Assembly (NCBI GenBank): GCA_035627615.1
Contig: DASPLL010000047.1
Location: forward strand, 79,038 to 143,037
Origin: BRH-c25 sp035627615
GTDB lineage: Bacteria; Bacillota; Clostridia; Lutisporales; Lutisporaceae
Length of the DNA stretch: 64,000 bases
Direction: 5' to 3'
Made by a program: the position numbers and the translations under genes. The notes beneath the pieces were generated by a model. The model was not told where the DNA came from. It saw nothing but the letters and a program-made list of their open reading frames with translations, and did no database searches. Shown in pieces: positions 1 to 7,237 of the stretch (the stretch's first letter is position 1; every line of letters begins with the position of its first letter).

Positions 1-164
1 TGTGACAAAGGAGCCAGAAGAGCCTGGGTTATGGGATTGGCAATGGATTGCATCAATACCTCCTGAATGAAACCCGGAAGCTCTGAGGTATCCCCCCTTA
101 ACAGCATATCCCTAAGCTTTGCGCTCATCTGCATTGGATCGAAGTATTGCCCTGAACTGCTCAT
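1..164 (-). CDS. Partial gene at window edge, last gene seen of the GerP-like cluster
   Basis: The reverse strand reads MSSSGQYFDPMQMSAKLRD from an ATG at 164 with a GGGAG ribosome binding site, and stays open to the window edge (about 54 residues seen). Its LPGFIQEVLMQ stretch resembles the VPGWVKKLAIEKFG tail of the gene just upstream. It follows that gene after about 20 bases, so it is probably the next gene of the same operon. The product is not recognised; the start resembles small spore-associated proteins only by context. Confidence 0.6.
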   Translation of the reverse strand, partial: MSSSGQYFDPMQMSAKLRDMLLRGDTSELPGFIQEVLMQSIANPITQALLAPLS

Positions 165-184
165 TGCTATCACTCCCTATCAGA

Positions 185-493
185 TTAAATAGAATGCCTG
201 GATGGGTCTTCAGCATTCTTGCCGAATTTTTCGATAGCCAGTTTTTTGACCCAGCCTGGAACTTCTTCTGAACCGGACTGGTTCAGCATATCAATCATAT
301 TGGTGTCTTTAAGAACTGAGCACAGTTCTGATATATCATTATTGTCGCCTGTAATTGAACCAAAGCCTTGGTTCTGTTTTGTGAAGCTTTGAAAGCCTAC
401 AGGCAGGTTGTTGCCCAGATTTATGCAGGAGGCTCCCGACACCGAGCCGATACGTATATTACCTATGAAAAAAGTCGGAGATAGGTTCGGCAT
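185..493 (-). CDS. GerPA/GerPF-like small spore protein with extra C-terminal tail
   Basis: 102 residues, ATG start with a strong GGGGGATTCATA ribosome binding site. The first ~55 residues follow the GerPA/GerPF pattern: a short beta-rich start (FFIGNIRIGSVSGASCINLG), an aromatic segment, then GFGSITGDNN, matching the Gly-Asn-rich core of Bacillus GerPA/F, which are spore-coat proteins that help germinants cross the coat. Known members are about 70 residues; the ~45-residue tail ending VPGWVKKLAIEKFG is extra and resembles part of the neighbouring gene. It is one of five related proteins in this cluster. Family membership is inferred from pattern similarity and is divergent. Confidence 0.6.
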   Translation of the reverse strand: MPNLSPTFFIGNIRIGSVSGASCINLGNNLPVGFQSFTKQNQGFGSITGDNNDISELCSVLKDTNMIDMLNQSGSEEVPGWVKKLAIEKFGKNAEDPSRHSI

Positions 494-523
494 TATGAAT
501 CCCCCTTTTCTTTGCCTGTTTTG

Positions 524-805
524 TTATTTTTGTTTGTTTTTTTTTGACTTATTCTTTGTCTTTTCAGCGGGTTCTTTTATTCCGAAATTGTTTCCAATAT
601 TCAAAGTACCGCTTAAATCCTTTATATCGAGGGTATCAAGGCTGAAAACCAGGTTTTCCAGCTGCTGTACATTCAGATTCTCCACATGTATATGGTATTC
701 AGGCTTGCTTTTGAGCTTTTCCACCTCTTCTTCAATAGTGATCAGTTTCTTGTAGATTTCCCGCAGCAGGAGATTATCGGAACTATCGCAGTCATGTTTC
801 CCCAT
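524..805 (-). CDS. GerPC-like coiled-coil spore protein
   Basis: 93 residues. Residues ~10-35 form a heptad-like coiled coil (LLLREIYKKLITIEEEVEKL), followed by YHIHVENLNVQQLENLVFSL and the motif LSGTLNIGNN, which is the hallmark segment of Bacillus GerPC. The C-terminus is lysine-rich (KTKNKSKKNKQK). GerPC is normally about 200 residues, so this is a short version. In Bacillus, GerPC acts with GerPA/B/D/E/F in the inner spore coat, and the position between GerPA/F-like genes fits that partnership. The ATG start at 805 has only a weak ribosome binding site (AAAGTG). Confidence 0.6.
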   Translation of the reverse strand: MGKHDCDSSDNLLLREIYKKLITIEEEVEKLKSKPEYHIHVENLNVQQLENLVFSLDTLDIKDLSGTLNIGNNFGIKEPAEKTKNKSKKNKQK

Positions 806-839
806 TTGAATTCACTTTGCTTTCATAATACAGCGGTGA

Positions 840-1037
840 TTATTTTTCCTCCATATGTGTTCTTATTACTGCGCTCTGATTGTATATGGACTTGTTTGAA
901 TCTCCTTCCATTGTGCCGAAGCCCTCGTCGGATCTCGTACAAGAACGCCATTTTACCTGCAAGTTGTCACCGGAGAACACTCCTGAGGAATCAGAAACCC
1001 TCTCGATTATCAGATCACCAAATTCTATTCTGACCAT
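840..1037 (-). CDS. GerPA/GerPF-like small spore protein
   Basis: 65 residues, the length of classical GerPA/F. The pattern SSGVFSGDNLQVKW, then EGFGTMEGDSN is shared with the three upstream genes (SGIFAGxNxQxxW ... GFGxVxGxxN). The ATG directly follows the stop codon of the preceding gene (TAA-ATG), with a GGGG ribosome binding site lying in that gene's end, so translation is probably coupled. Expected role: spore coat/germinant permeability by analogy with GerP. The aromatic W after the NxQ motif is conserved across the paralogues here and may define this subgroup. Confidence 0.55.
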   Translation of the reverse strand: MVRIEFGDLIIERVSDSSGVFSGDNLQVKWRSCTRSDEGFGTMEGDSNKSIYNQSAVIRTHMEEK

Positions 1038-1307
1038 TTATATACCCCGCTTTCCAATTCTTGTACGCACAAGTTCTTCAAAGTACTTCAGAAGCTCACT
1101 GCTGCTGCCGGGATCGGTGACCATATCGCAGGGACTTTCCAGGACATTATCCACTCCTCTGACTTTGCCGAAGCCTGAGCAGGATACTATATCCGAATAC
1201 CATTGGTATTGGATATTATAGCCTGCAAATATTCCGGAACTGAAATTAATTGAATTCACACGGATATTATTAAAAAGGATACCCACAGAAGAAGCTGCTT
1301 CAGGCAC
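1038..1307 (-). CDS. GerPA/GerPF-like small spore protein
   Basis: 89 residues from a GTG start preceded by GGAGTGATTTGA. It contains the cluster motif FNNIRVNSINFSSGIFAGYN followed by YQWYSD and CSGFGKVRGVDN, then a ~35-residue helical tail (SELLKYFEELVRTRIGKRGI). The tail again exceeds the usual GerPA/F length, as in the gene at 185. It sits immediately before the 65-residue paralogue with no gap. A spore-coat role is inferred; no catalytic motif is visible. Confidence 0.55.
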   Translation of the reverse strand: MPEAASSVGILFNNIRVNSINFSSGIFAGYNIQYQWYSDIVSCSGFGKVRGVDNVLESPCDMVTDPGSSSELLKYFEELVRTRIGKRGI

Positions 1308-1410
1308 TCAAATCACTCCAGGCTTTATTTGTAAATGGAATCTTTCCATTATATATTATTCTATGACAAAAGATGTAAATCAGAGCCAGTATATTTAGCA
1401 GGATAGTTTA

Positions 1411-1713
1411 TTACTTTTTAAATCTATGACAACCATAGATTGTAATGTTATCCTTGCCTTTGGCATTGGGAGGCAATTCAGTACCATTGTAGTTGTTTGT
1501 AATGACAGGGGTATCCACAACATCATTGTCCATAAATATGTTGACAGCGCGGCTTATTATGTTTCTGGCACCCAGAACGGAGCCAAAGCCGGACTTGTTA
1601 TTGCTGCTGGATTTCCAATCGCCCTGGTAATTTGTTCCTGCAAATATCCCTGAGTTGTTATTAACTGAATTTACAAGTATGTTGTTGAAACAGACCATAT
1701 TGTTTTGGGGCAT
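1411..1713 (-). CDS. GerPA/GerPF-like small spore protein
   Basis: The ATG at 1713 (MPQNNMVCFNN) is preferred over a GTG nine bases upstream because AGGATG lies about 10 bases before it and paralogues also begin MP. The product has 100 residues. It has the core SGIFAGTNYQGDWKSS and GFGSVLGARN, then AVNIFMDNDVVDTPVI, which is nearly repeated in the next upstream gene (MMNDNDLVDTPII). That shared tail suggests these two are the most recent duplicates of the array. A 103-base gap separates it from the gene below, in which I see no further ORF. Confidence 0.55.
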   Translation of the reverse strand: MPQNNMVCFNNILVNSVNNNSGIFAGTNYQGDWKSSSNNKSGFGSVLGARNIISRAVNIFMDNDVVDTPVITNNYNGTELPPNAKGKDNITIYGCHRFKK

Positions 1714-1725
1714 ATGAATCACATC

Positions 1726-1971
1726 CTACGCTTGAACTCCGGGGCCGGTTTCTATATCATTGTCTATGATAGGTGTATCTACGAGGTCATTATCATTCAT
1801 CATAGTCAGAATAGCCGTAAATATGTTTCCGACACCAGCTACCTGTGTTATCACATCTTCGGTTTTGTTATTGGAATCCCAACCTGAGGCAGCATTATCA
1901 CCAATGAATATACCGGCATTTGTATTCATGCTGTTTGTGGCTATACAGTTAAAGATTATCAGATCAGGCAC
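1726..1971 (-). CDS. GerPA/GerPF-like small spore protein, first gene of cluster
   Basis: GTG at 1971 is chosen over GTG at 1980 because AAAGGGG lies 8 bases before the former and nearly abuts the latter. The product has 81 residues, begins MPDLIIFNCIATNSMN and carries NAGIFIGDNAASGW, an altered GFG segment (VITQVAGVGN) and the tail MMNDNDLVDTPII. It is the promoter-proximal gene of a run of at least seven minus-strand genes. A sigma-K-like promoter lies about 35 bases upstream, which fits a late mother-cell (coat) gene set. Confidence 0.55.
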   Translation of the reverse strand: MPDLIIFNCIATNSMNTNAGIFIGDNAASGWDSNNKTEDVITQVAGVGNIFTAILTMMNDNDLVDTPIIDNDIETGPGVQA

Positions 1972-2007
1972 AGGGTACACCCCTTTCTGTTTTGTGCTTT
2001 TCTCCTA

Positions 2008-2033
2008 TATATTATGCTGTGCATACTGCAAGT
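2008..2033 (-). promoter_or_regulatory. Possible sigma-K promoter for the GerP-like cluster
   Basis: On the minus strand CATAATATA fits the sigma-K -10 consensus CATANNNTA, and an AC dinucleotide sits 15 bases upstream within GGCACTTG, where the sigma-K -35 element (AC) is expected. In Bacillus the gerP operon is sigma-K dependent. Motifs this short occur by chance, so this is tentative. Confidence 0.35.
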
Positions 2034-2127
2034 GCCACAAAAGCATACAGAACAACTGAAGGACAAATCGAATATAATGGTATAGGTTTTTAATTTCCTA
2101 TTAATGAATAGAAAGAAGCGGTGAGTT

Positions 2128-2751
2128 ATGAGTTCCATACAAAGACCGGTGCGGATATCCACAAGAAGGATCACTACGGAAGACAGCCTTATTACAATAG
2201 ACTATCCGGTGGTAAAGGACATGGAAAGCCCCACTGCACAGCACAGGATAAACAAAGCGATAATATCGCTGGTGGACACGATCATGAGGGAGCAGGGGTA
2301 TTACAAAAACCAGAAGGTGGAAATGCTTGGCTGGTATGAGATAAAGAGCAACGAAAGAGGTATACTGAGCCTTACCATCGGCAACTATTCCTTCGTATAT
2401 CCGTCGGCACACGGTATGACAATAGTCAAAGGGATCAGCTTTGATATAGAGAGCGGAGACAGTATAAAGCTGAAGGACCTGTTCAAGCCTGATGCTGATT
2501 ATGTCAAAGTGCTGTCGGACATTGTGGCACAGCAGATAAAGGACAGGAATATACAGCTTCTGGATGAGTTTAAAGGAATAAGGCCGGACCAGGACTTCTA
2601 TATAGCTGACAAATCCCTGGTGCTGTTTTTCCAGCTTTATGAGATCACTCCCTACTATATGGGTCTGCAGTATTTTCTTATATCTGTATACCAGCTTCAG
2701 GATATAATCACTGAAAATGGAGCATTAGGGGTCATGGCTTCAGGAGATTAA
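2128..2751 (+). CDS. DUF3298/DUF4163 (RsiV-like) domain protein without signal peptide
   Basis: 207 residues. The layout matches the RsiV/PdaC extracellular module: an N-terminal DUF4163-like part (ISTRRITTEDSLITIDYPVV ... INKAIISLVDTIM) and a DUF3298-like part (YPSAHGMTIVKGISFDIESG, LKDLFKPDADYVKVLSDIV, FYIADKSLVLFFQLYEITPY). In RsiV this module binds lysozyme outside the cell, but here there is no signal peptide or membrane segment, so the protein is probably cytoplasmic or packed in the spore. It is divergently placed from the GerP-like cluster. The ATG at 2128 has only a weak GGTGA site. Function unknown. Confidence 0.7.
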   Translation: MSSIQRPVRISTRRITTEDSLITIDYPVVKDMESPTAQHRINKAIISLVDTIMREQGYYKNQKVEMLGWYEIKSNERGILSLTIGNYSFVYPSAHGMTIVKGISFDIESGDSIKLKDLFKPDADYVKVLSDIVAQQIKDRNIQLLDEFKGIRPDQDFYIADKSLVLFFQLYEITPYYMGLQYFLISVYQLQDIITENGALGVMASGD

Positions 2752-2786
2752 TTCTGCTCAGTGGGTTATATCTGAAGACAGACCAC

Positions 2787-2837
2787 TGAGCGGGCATGTA
2801 ATAGACTAAATATTTGTGGCTATTGCATGCCTGCTCA
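2787..2837. repeat. 51-bp foldback, short version of the 22.1-kb element
   Basis: TGAGCGGGCATGTAATAG is mirrored by CTATTGCATGCCTGCTCA (imperfect terminal inverted repeat) around a 15-base centre. The left 19 bases from CATGTAATAG through AAATAT are identical to the left end of the 216-bp element at 22084-22299, and TGTGGCTATT matches its right end, so this looks like that element with its interior lost. Confidence 0.7.
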
Positions 2838-2950
2838 AGTGTATTGCTAACTGCTAAGGAAAATCTTCTAAATATGAAGGAAAGTGGAAATTAGTGGCGA
2901 ATATAAATGGCAAATGATTAACCGGGAGCTGTTGTGAAGGAGATATTCAT

Positions 2951-3088
2951 ATGTGTGATACGATGGTTGCACTGCCATGCTGTACGGGTGACGGCTCCCT
3001 GCTGTTTGCAAAGAACAGCGACAGGGAGCCCAATGAGCCTCACGTTTATGGAAAGGAAAGGGCAAAAACAGAAGGTTTAAGGATATGA
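2951..3088 (+). pseudogene. Truncated remnant of a C69-family dipeptidase (secernin-like)
   Basis: A 45-residue ORF with a good AAGGAG site begins MCDTMVALPCCTGDGSLLFA and continues KNSDREPNEPHVY before a stop. This is the N-terminal Ntn-hydrolase signature of peptidase family C69/U34 (Cys2 is the autoprocessed nucleophile; KNSDR is conserved), whose members are about 400-550 residues. After HVY the sequence turns into unrelated reading (GKERAKTEGLRI) and stops. No continuation is visible in the other frames before dhaK, so the rest of the gene appears deleted. Inactive as a peptidase. Confidence 0.75.
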
Positions 3089-3196
3089 GACAGAATTTCT
3101 TTAATTGAGTTTTTTTCTTTTGGATTTTAGTATTTTTTTGGACTAACCATAGTAGAATTAAATGTCAAGTTAAAATAAATAAAGGGGGTCCATAAA

Positions 3197-4192
3197 ATGA
3201 AAAAAATCATTAATATGCCTGAAAATGTTGTTGATGAAATGCTTAAGGGAGTAGTAGCAGCACATCCTGCCCATATAAGGCGTCTGGAAGGAACAAACGT
3301 CCTGGTAAGGGCAAGTGCGCCGAATCCCAAGGTTGCGCTAATAAGCGGCGGAGGAAGCGGACATGAGCCTACCCATGGGGGCTATGTGGGTAAAGGGATG
3401 CTTGATGGAGCAGTGGCTGGAGCTGTATTCACCTCACCTACACCGGATCAGGTTTTTGAGGCAATAAAGGCAGTAGACGGCGGAAAGGGAGTATTACTGG
3501 TAATAAAGAACTATACGGGGGATATCCTGAACTTTGAAATGGCAGCGGAGATGGCTGAGGCTGAAGGCATCAAGGTTGACAGTGTTGTTGTAAATGACGA
3601 TGTGGCAGTTGAGAACAGCACCTGGACTTCCGGAAGAAGAGGAATAGCAGGTACGATTTTTATTCATAAAATTGCAGGTGCAAAGGCGGAAGCGGGAGCG
3701 GGGCTTAGTGCCGTGAAACAGACCGCAGAAAAGGTAATTGCCAATGTAAGGTCAATGGGAATGGCTCTTTCACCATGTATCGTACCGGCAGCCGGAAAAT
3801 CCAGCTTTATCCTGGAGGAAAATGAAGTTGAGATAGGCATGGGCATTCATGGAGAGCCAGGTACCCACAGGGAAGAAATAAGACCGGCCGACGAGATAGC
3901 AGACCATTTGCTTGGAAAGATACTGGAGGATATGCCGCTAGCCGCCGGCAATGAAGTTGCAGTCATGATAAACGGACTGGGAGGCACTCCGCTGATGGAG
4001 CTGTATATAGTAAACAGAAGGGTAGCTGAAGTGCTTGAATCAAAGGGAGTAAAGGTTATCCGTACATATGTGGGCAATTACATGACCTCTCTTGAAATGG
4101 CCGGGTTCTCAATAACATTACTCAAGCTGGATGGAGAGTTGAAGGAATTGCTGCTGGCTCCGGCTGATACGCCGGCTCTGGTGCAGATATAG
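3197..4192 (+). CDS. dhaK: Dihydroxyacetone kinase subunit K (PEP/PTS-dependent type)
   Basis: 331 residues, full length for DhaK. DhaK binds dihydroxyacetone covalently through a histidine and receives phosphate from DhaL-ATP, giving dihydroxyacetone phosphate. Visible signatures are GGGSGHEPTHGGYVG near residue 55, VVNDDVAVENS near 135, the substrate-histidine region GMGIHGEPGTHRE near 215-225 and MINGLGGTPLMELYI near 260. The ATG has an AGGGGG ribosome binding site. It is first in a tight dhaK-dhaL-dhaM set (11 and 3 bases between genes), so the three are surely co-transcribed. Cytoplasmic. No glycerol dehydrogenase gene is adjacent, so the source of dihydroxyacetone is not shown here. Confidence 0.95.
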   Translation: MKKIINMPENVVDEMLKGVVAAHPAHIRRLEGTNVLVRASAPNPKVALISGGGSGHEPTHGGYVGKGMLDGAVAGAVFTSPTPDQVFEAIKAVDGGKGVLLVIKNYTGDILNFEMAAEMAEAEGIKVDSVVVNDDVAVENSTWTSGRRGIAGTIFIHKIAGAKAEAGAGLSAVKQTAEKVIANVRSMGMALSPCIVPAAGKSSFILEENEVEIGMGIHGEPGTHREEIRPADEIADHLLGKILEDMPLAAGNEVAVMINGLGGTPLMELYIVNRRVAEVLESKGVKVIRTYVGNYMTSLEMAGFSITLLKLDGELKELLLAPADTPALVQI

Positions 4193-4203
4193 GAGGGGAT
4201 GGA

Positions 4204-4842
4204 ATGGGTTCTGGAATATATGCGGCAATTCATGCAATTAGTGAAGCTATAAATGAAAACAAAGATATGCTTACAGATCTTGATGCTGCTATAGGGGACG
4301 CTGATCATGGAATAAACATGTCAAGAGGCTTCAATGCAGTCATGGCCAAGCTGGAAGAGACAAAGGAGGAGGACATTTCCACTGTGCTGAAAAAAACAGG
4401 GATGACCCTTATTTCCACAGTAGGAGGGGCTGCAGGGCCATTATACGGCACCGCTTTTTTAAGAGCGGCGGGTATAGCACAGGGAACAAGCCTGATAACA
4501 AGGGAAAAAGCAGTGGAAATGCTCAGCGCAGCCGTACAGGGGATAAAAGACAGAGGCAAGGCAGTAAAGGGTGAAAAGACGATGCTGGATGCCCTTGAGC
4601 CTGCCCTTGAAGCATTCTTCAAGGGGATAAATGAGGATAAAAGCCTTCTGGATTGCCTGGAGACGGCATGTCTGGCTGCAGAACAGGGTGTCGAATACAC
4701 AAAAACCATAAAGGCGACTAAAGGGAGAGCCTCATATTTGGGAGACAGGAGTATCGGACACCAGGATCCCGGCGCTACCTCATCCCTTATAATGCTCAGG
4801 ACGCTGACTGCTTATTATCGCACTTCAACACTGGAGGCGTGA
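4204..4842 (+). CDS. dhaL: Dihydroxyacetone kinase subunit L (ADP-binding)
   Basis: 212 residues. DhaL carries a tightly bound ADP/ATP that is rephosphorylated by DhaM and donates phosphate to DhaK-bound dihydroxyacetone. The Mg-nucleotide aspartate motif DLDAAIGDADHGINMSRGF is at residues ~28-46; the GGAAGPLYGTAF helix-cap segment (~75-90), GDRSIGHQDPGATSS (~180-195) and the all-helical pattern are typical. Strong AGGAGGGG site; the start is 11 bases after the dhaK stop. Single-domain form as in PTS-dependent systems, not the fused ATP-dependent kinase. Confidence 0.95.
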   Translation: MGSGIYAAIHAISEAINENKDMLTDLDAAIGDADHGINMSRGFNAVMAKLEETKEEDISTVLKKTGMTLISTVGGAAGPLYGTAFLRAAGIAQGTSLITREKAVEMLSAAVQGIKDRGKAVKGEKTMLDALEPALEAFFKGINEDKSLLDCLETACLAAEQGVEYTKTIKATKGRASYLGDRSIGHQDPGATSSLIMLRTLTAYYRTSTLEA

Positions 4843-4845
4843 AGG

Positions 4846-5241
4846 ATGGTTGGTATTGTAATTGTATCCCACAGTGCTAAAGTGGCTCTGGGGATCAAGG
4901 AACTGGCTGAGCAAATGACTGGCGGCAACAGTTCAATTATAGCAGCGGGCGGCCTGGAGGATGGAAGTATTGGAACAGATGCAGTCAGGATCATGGAGGC
5001 AATAAAAAAAGCGGATACCGGGGATGGGGTTGTAGTAATGGTTGACCTTGGCAGTGCAGTATTAAGCAGTAACCTGGCTATTGAGCTTCTGGGTGAAGGT
5101 GTCAGGGAAAGGATAAGAATTGCAGATGCACCTGTACTGGAAGGGGCGGTAATAGCTGCGGTACAGGCTTCCATCGGCGACAGCCTTGAAGATGTACTTG
5201 CCGCTGCTGAAGCTTCACGGAGCATGCTTAAAAAGGTATAA
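4846..5241 (+). CDS. dhaM: DhaM phosphotransfer subunit, EIIA-only form
   Basis: 131 residues, corresponding only to the EIIA(mannose)-like domain. The start GIVIVSHSAKVALGIKELAEQ contains the phospho-histidine (His9); GLEDGSIGTDAVRIMEAI and VVMVDLGSAVLSSNLAIELL are family segments. It passes phosphate from HPr to DhaL-ADP. Enterobacterial DhaM also carries HPr and EI-like domains; this one does not, so it must depend on general PTS proteins encoded elsewhere. The ATG lies 3 bases after dhaL. Confidence 0.93.
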   Translation: MVGIVIVSHSAKVALGIKELAEQMTGGNSSIIAAGGLEDGSIGTDAVRIMEAIKKADTGDGVVVMVDLGSAVLSSNLAIELLGEGVRERIRIADAPVLEGAVIAAVQASIGDSLEDVLAAAEASRSMLKKV

Positions 5242-5286
5242 ATAAGTACAAATGAAAATACTGCTGATTATGGAGGTATGGCAGCT

Positions 5287-5808
5287 ATGAAAAAAGACCG
5301 TAAGGTAATATGTCTCATACACAGTGATTTTGAGGACCTGGAGCTGTGGTACCCGGTCCTGCGGCTCAGGGAGGAAGGAGTCACCGTACATTTGGTCGGT
5401 GAAAAAGCAAGTACGACATATATCGGAAAATATGGAGTTCCTGCTGTTTCGGACTACAGCTTCTCCGGGATTGACTGCGGGGAATATGACGGACTTCTTA
5501 TTCCGGGCGGATGGGCGCCTGATAAATTGAGAAGATATCCTGAAGTGCTCGGAATTGTAAGAGATATGAATGATAGGGGCAAGCCTATCGGTCAGATATG
5601 TCATGCAGGCTGGGTGCTTGTTTCGGCAAACATACTTAAAGGTAAGAAAGTAACAAGTACCGTCGCAATTAAGGATGACATGACAAATGCAGGTGGAATA
5701 TGGATGGATGAGCCCGTAGTAGTGGACGGCAACATTGTTTCAAGCCGGAAGCCTCAGGATCTGCCTGATTACATGAAAGCATATATTGAGCTTTTGAGGA
5801 ACAGCTGA
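5287..5808 (+). CDS. DJ-1/PfpI family protein
   Basis: 173 residues from ATG 5287, chosen over ATG 5278 because the GGAGG site is 10 bases from the former and only 1 from the latter. The fold signatures are IHSDFEDLELWYPVLRLREE (the conserved acidic residue is in DFEDLE), DGLLIPGGWAPDKLRR and the nucleophile elbow GQICHAGWVLVSA, where the Cys is followed by His. Relatives include general stress proteins (YraA/YfkM) and glyoxalase-III/deglycase-like enzymes; the exact reaction is uncertain. It follows dhaM by 45 bases, and a role in clearing reactive triose by-products such as methylglyoxal is an attractive but unproven idea. A terminator follows. Confidence 0.85.
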   Translation: MKKDRKVICLIHSDFEDLELWYPVLRLREEGVTVHLVGEKASTTYIGKYGVPAVSDYSFSGIDCGEYDGLLIPGGWAPDKLRRYPEVLGIVRDMNDRGKPIGQICHAGWVLVSANILKGKKVTSTVAIKDDMTNAGGIWMDEPVVVDGNIVSSRKPQDLPDYMKAYIELLRNS

Positions 5809-5870
5809 ACGGTCAATATCGTTCACTACATGCTTTGTTATCGATATAAATAATACATAGCCTACTGTAG

Positions 5871-5898
5871 GGATGGGTCTTGACCCATCCTTTTTTTT
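5871..5898 (+). terminator. Rho-independent terminator after the dha operon
   Basis: GGATGGGTC, 2-base loop, GACCCATCC, then eight T. The U-tract lies on the plus strand only, so it serves the dhaKLM-PfpI transcript rather than the convergent gene at 5911. Confidence 0.9.
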
Positions 5899-5910
5899 CA
5901 GAACAGAACT

Positions 5911-7233
5911 CTACACAAGACCTTCTGTTTCAATGTACTTGATAAAATCGGAATAAAGAGGCTCCCTTTCACGGCCTTCAAGGACAACTGTCATATTTGA
6001 ATATCTGTTCCTGGAAATATAATAGATAAGGAATTCCATAGATGGCTTATCTATATAATGCAGTGCTTTGATGCTTATACTAAAATGCATATTGGCAGAT
6101 ATCAGGTTGAATAGACTTTCAAAGGCAATATATATCCTGATTTTTTCTGATGCGTGGGTAAGACTGTCGTTATTTATTTCAGACGGAAAAACCTCGTTTG
6201 CACTGTTTTCGATCCGGGATATGTCCTTCCAGTAATACGGTGGAAGCTTCCTCAGCAAATCATGGTTGAAATTGTCTATTATCATTCTTGCACAGTCGGA
6301 AAGTGCACTGTATGGTACTTTAACCAGGGGATGGCATATGATGCTGATGGTATTCCCCATTTCCTGCCTGTTAACGATCTTGTTTTCATTTATGAATACT
6401 ACCTGCAGCTTTGAAGAAGGTATAAGGCCTGATGCCGGGTAAACCGGCTCCTGCTGATGGCTGTTTGCATTTTTTATATCATTATACAGCTTGCGGATAC
6501 TTTCGTTGGGGCTTATATTCAGCTCATCCCTCAGTATATTGGAGCATCTTTTGTACTGATTCAAGGCAGAACCCCTATCCCCTAATTCAATGTAGTTTAT
6601 TATCAGTTCTTCGTATAATTCCTCTTGCAGGGGATTGATCTTCAACATTTCATTGAGTATTTCGATACTCTTGAGGTAGCTGCCTGTTGATTTATAGAGC
6701 TTTGTAAGCTGATGGAGCACCGCAAAGTATTTTCTTTGAAGCCTTTCACGCTCAAAGAATACCCAGTCGTTGAAATCCGGGCATTTATTAATATAAAAGC
6801 CTTCCAGGAATTCACCCTTGTAAATGCTTTTCACTTTGTTCAGGCTTTCAATTAAATCTGATCCGGTTGATTCCAGATTTTCCTCAAGCAGCTTTTCCAT
6901 TTCGGAGATATCTGTATATATGGATGCATCAGGATTTATCCTGCAGCAATCCTTGTATGTTATAATAAACGGCGCCTGCTGTTTGTCAGCGTCCAGTATT
7001 TTTCTCAGTGACCATAGGGTATACCTTAAATTGTACCTGGCAGTTTCAATACTGGCCGAATCCCAGAATATCGATGCCAGCTTGTCACGGCTGTACATTT
7101 TATCCCTGTTTAAAACCAGATAGCAAAGCAGAGCAGCTGCTTTATTGCTCATACTGCCCGAAATCGGCTTGTTATTCAGGATTATTGAAGGATTACCAAG
7201 CATAAAGATCTCAAGATTGGTCAATGGTATCAC
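5911..7233 (-). CDS. SARP/BTAD-type transcriptional regulator
   Basis: 440 residues. Residues 1-95 form an OmpR-like winged helix (LEIFMLGNPSIIL ... SNKAAALLCYLVLNRDK ... RDKLASIFWDSASIETARYNLRYTLWSLRKIL), followed by a bacterial transcriptional activation (BTAD) TPR domain to ~250 (FNDWVFFERERLQRKYFAVL, YLKSIEILNEMLKINPLQEELYEELI). The last ~190 residues are a domain I do not recognise (KIVNRQEMGNTISIICHPLV ...), possibly sensory. SARP proteins usually activate neighbouring operons. The gene lies 4 bases after the amidohydrolase, last of a four-gene minus-strand set, so it may control that set. Confidence 0.85.
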   Translation of the reverse strand: MIPLTNLEIFMLGNPSIILNNKPISGSMSNKAAALLCYLVLNRDKMYSRDKLASIFWDSASIETARYNLRYTLWSLRKILDADKQQAPFIITYKDCCRINPDASIYTDISEMEKLLEENLESTGSDLIESLNKVKSIYKGEFLEGFYINKCPDFNDWVFFERERLQRKYFAVLHQLTKLYKSTGSYLKSIEILNEMLKINPLQEELYEELIINYIELGDRGSALNQYKRCSNILRDELNISPNESIRKLYNDIKNANSHQQEPVYPASGLIPSSKLQVVFINENKIVNRQEMGNTISIICHPLVKVPYSALSDCARMIIDNFNHDLLRKLPPYYWKDISRIENSANEVFPSEINNDSLTHASEKIRIYIAFESLFNLISANMHFSISIKALHYIDKPSMEFLIYYISRNRYSNMTVVLEGREREPLYSDFIKYIETEGLV

Positions 7234-7237
7234 ACCT

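Noticed and set aside
2101..2412. 103-aa minus-strand ORF opposite the RsiV-like gene
   Set aside because: Shadow frame of a well-supported gene; no start signal.
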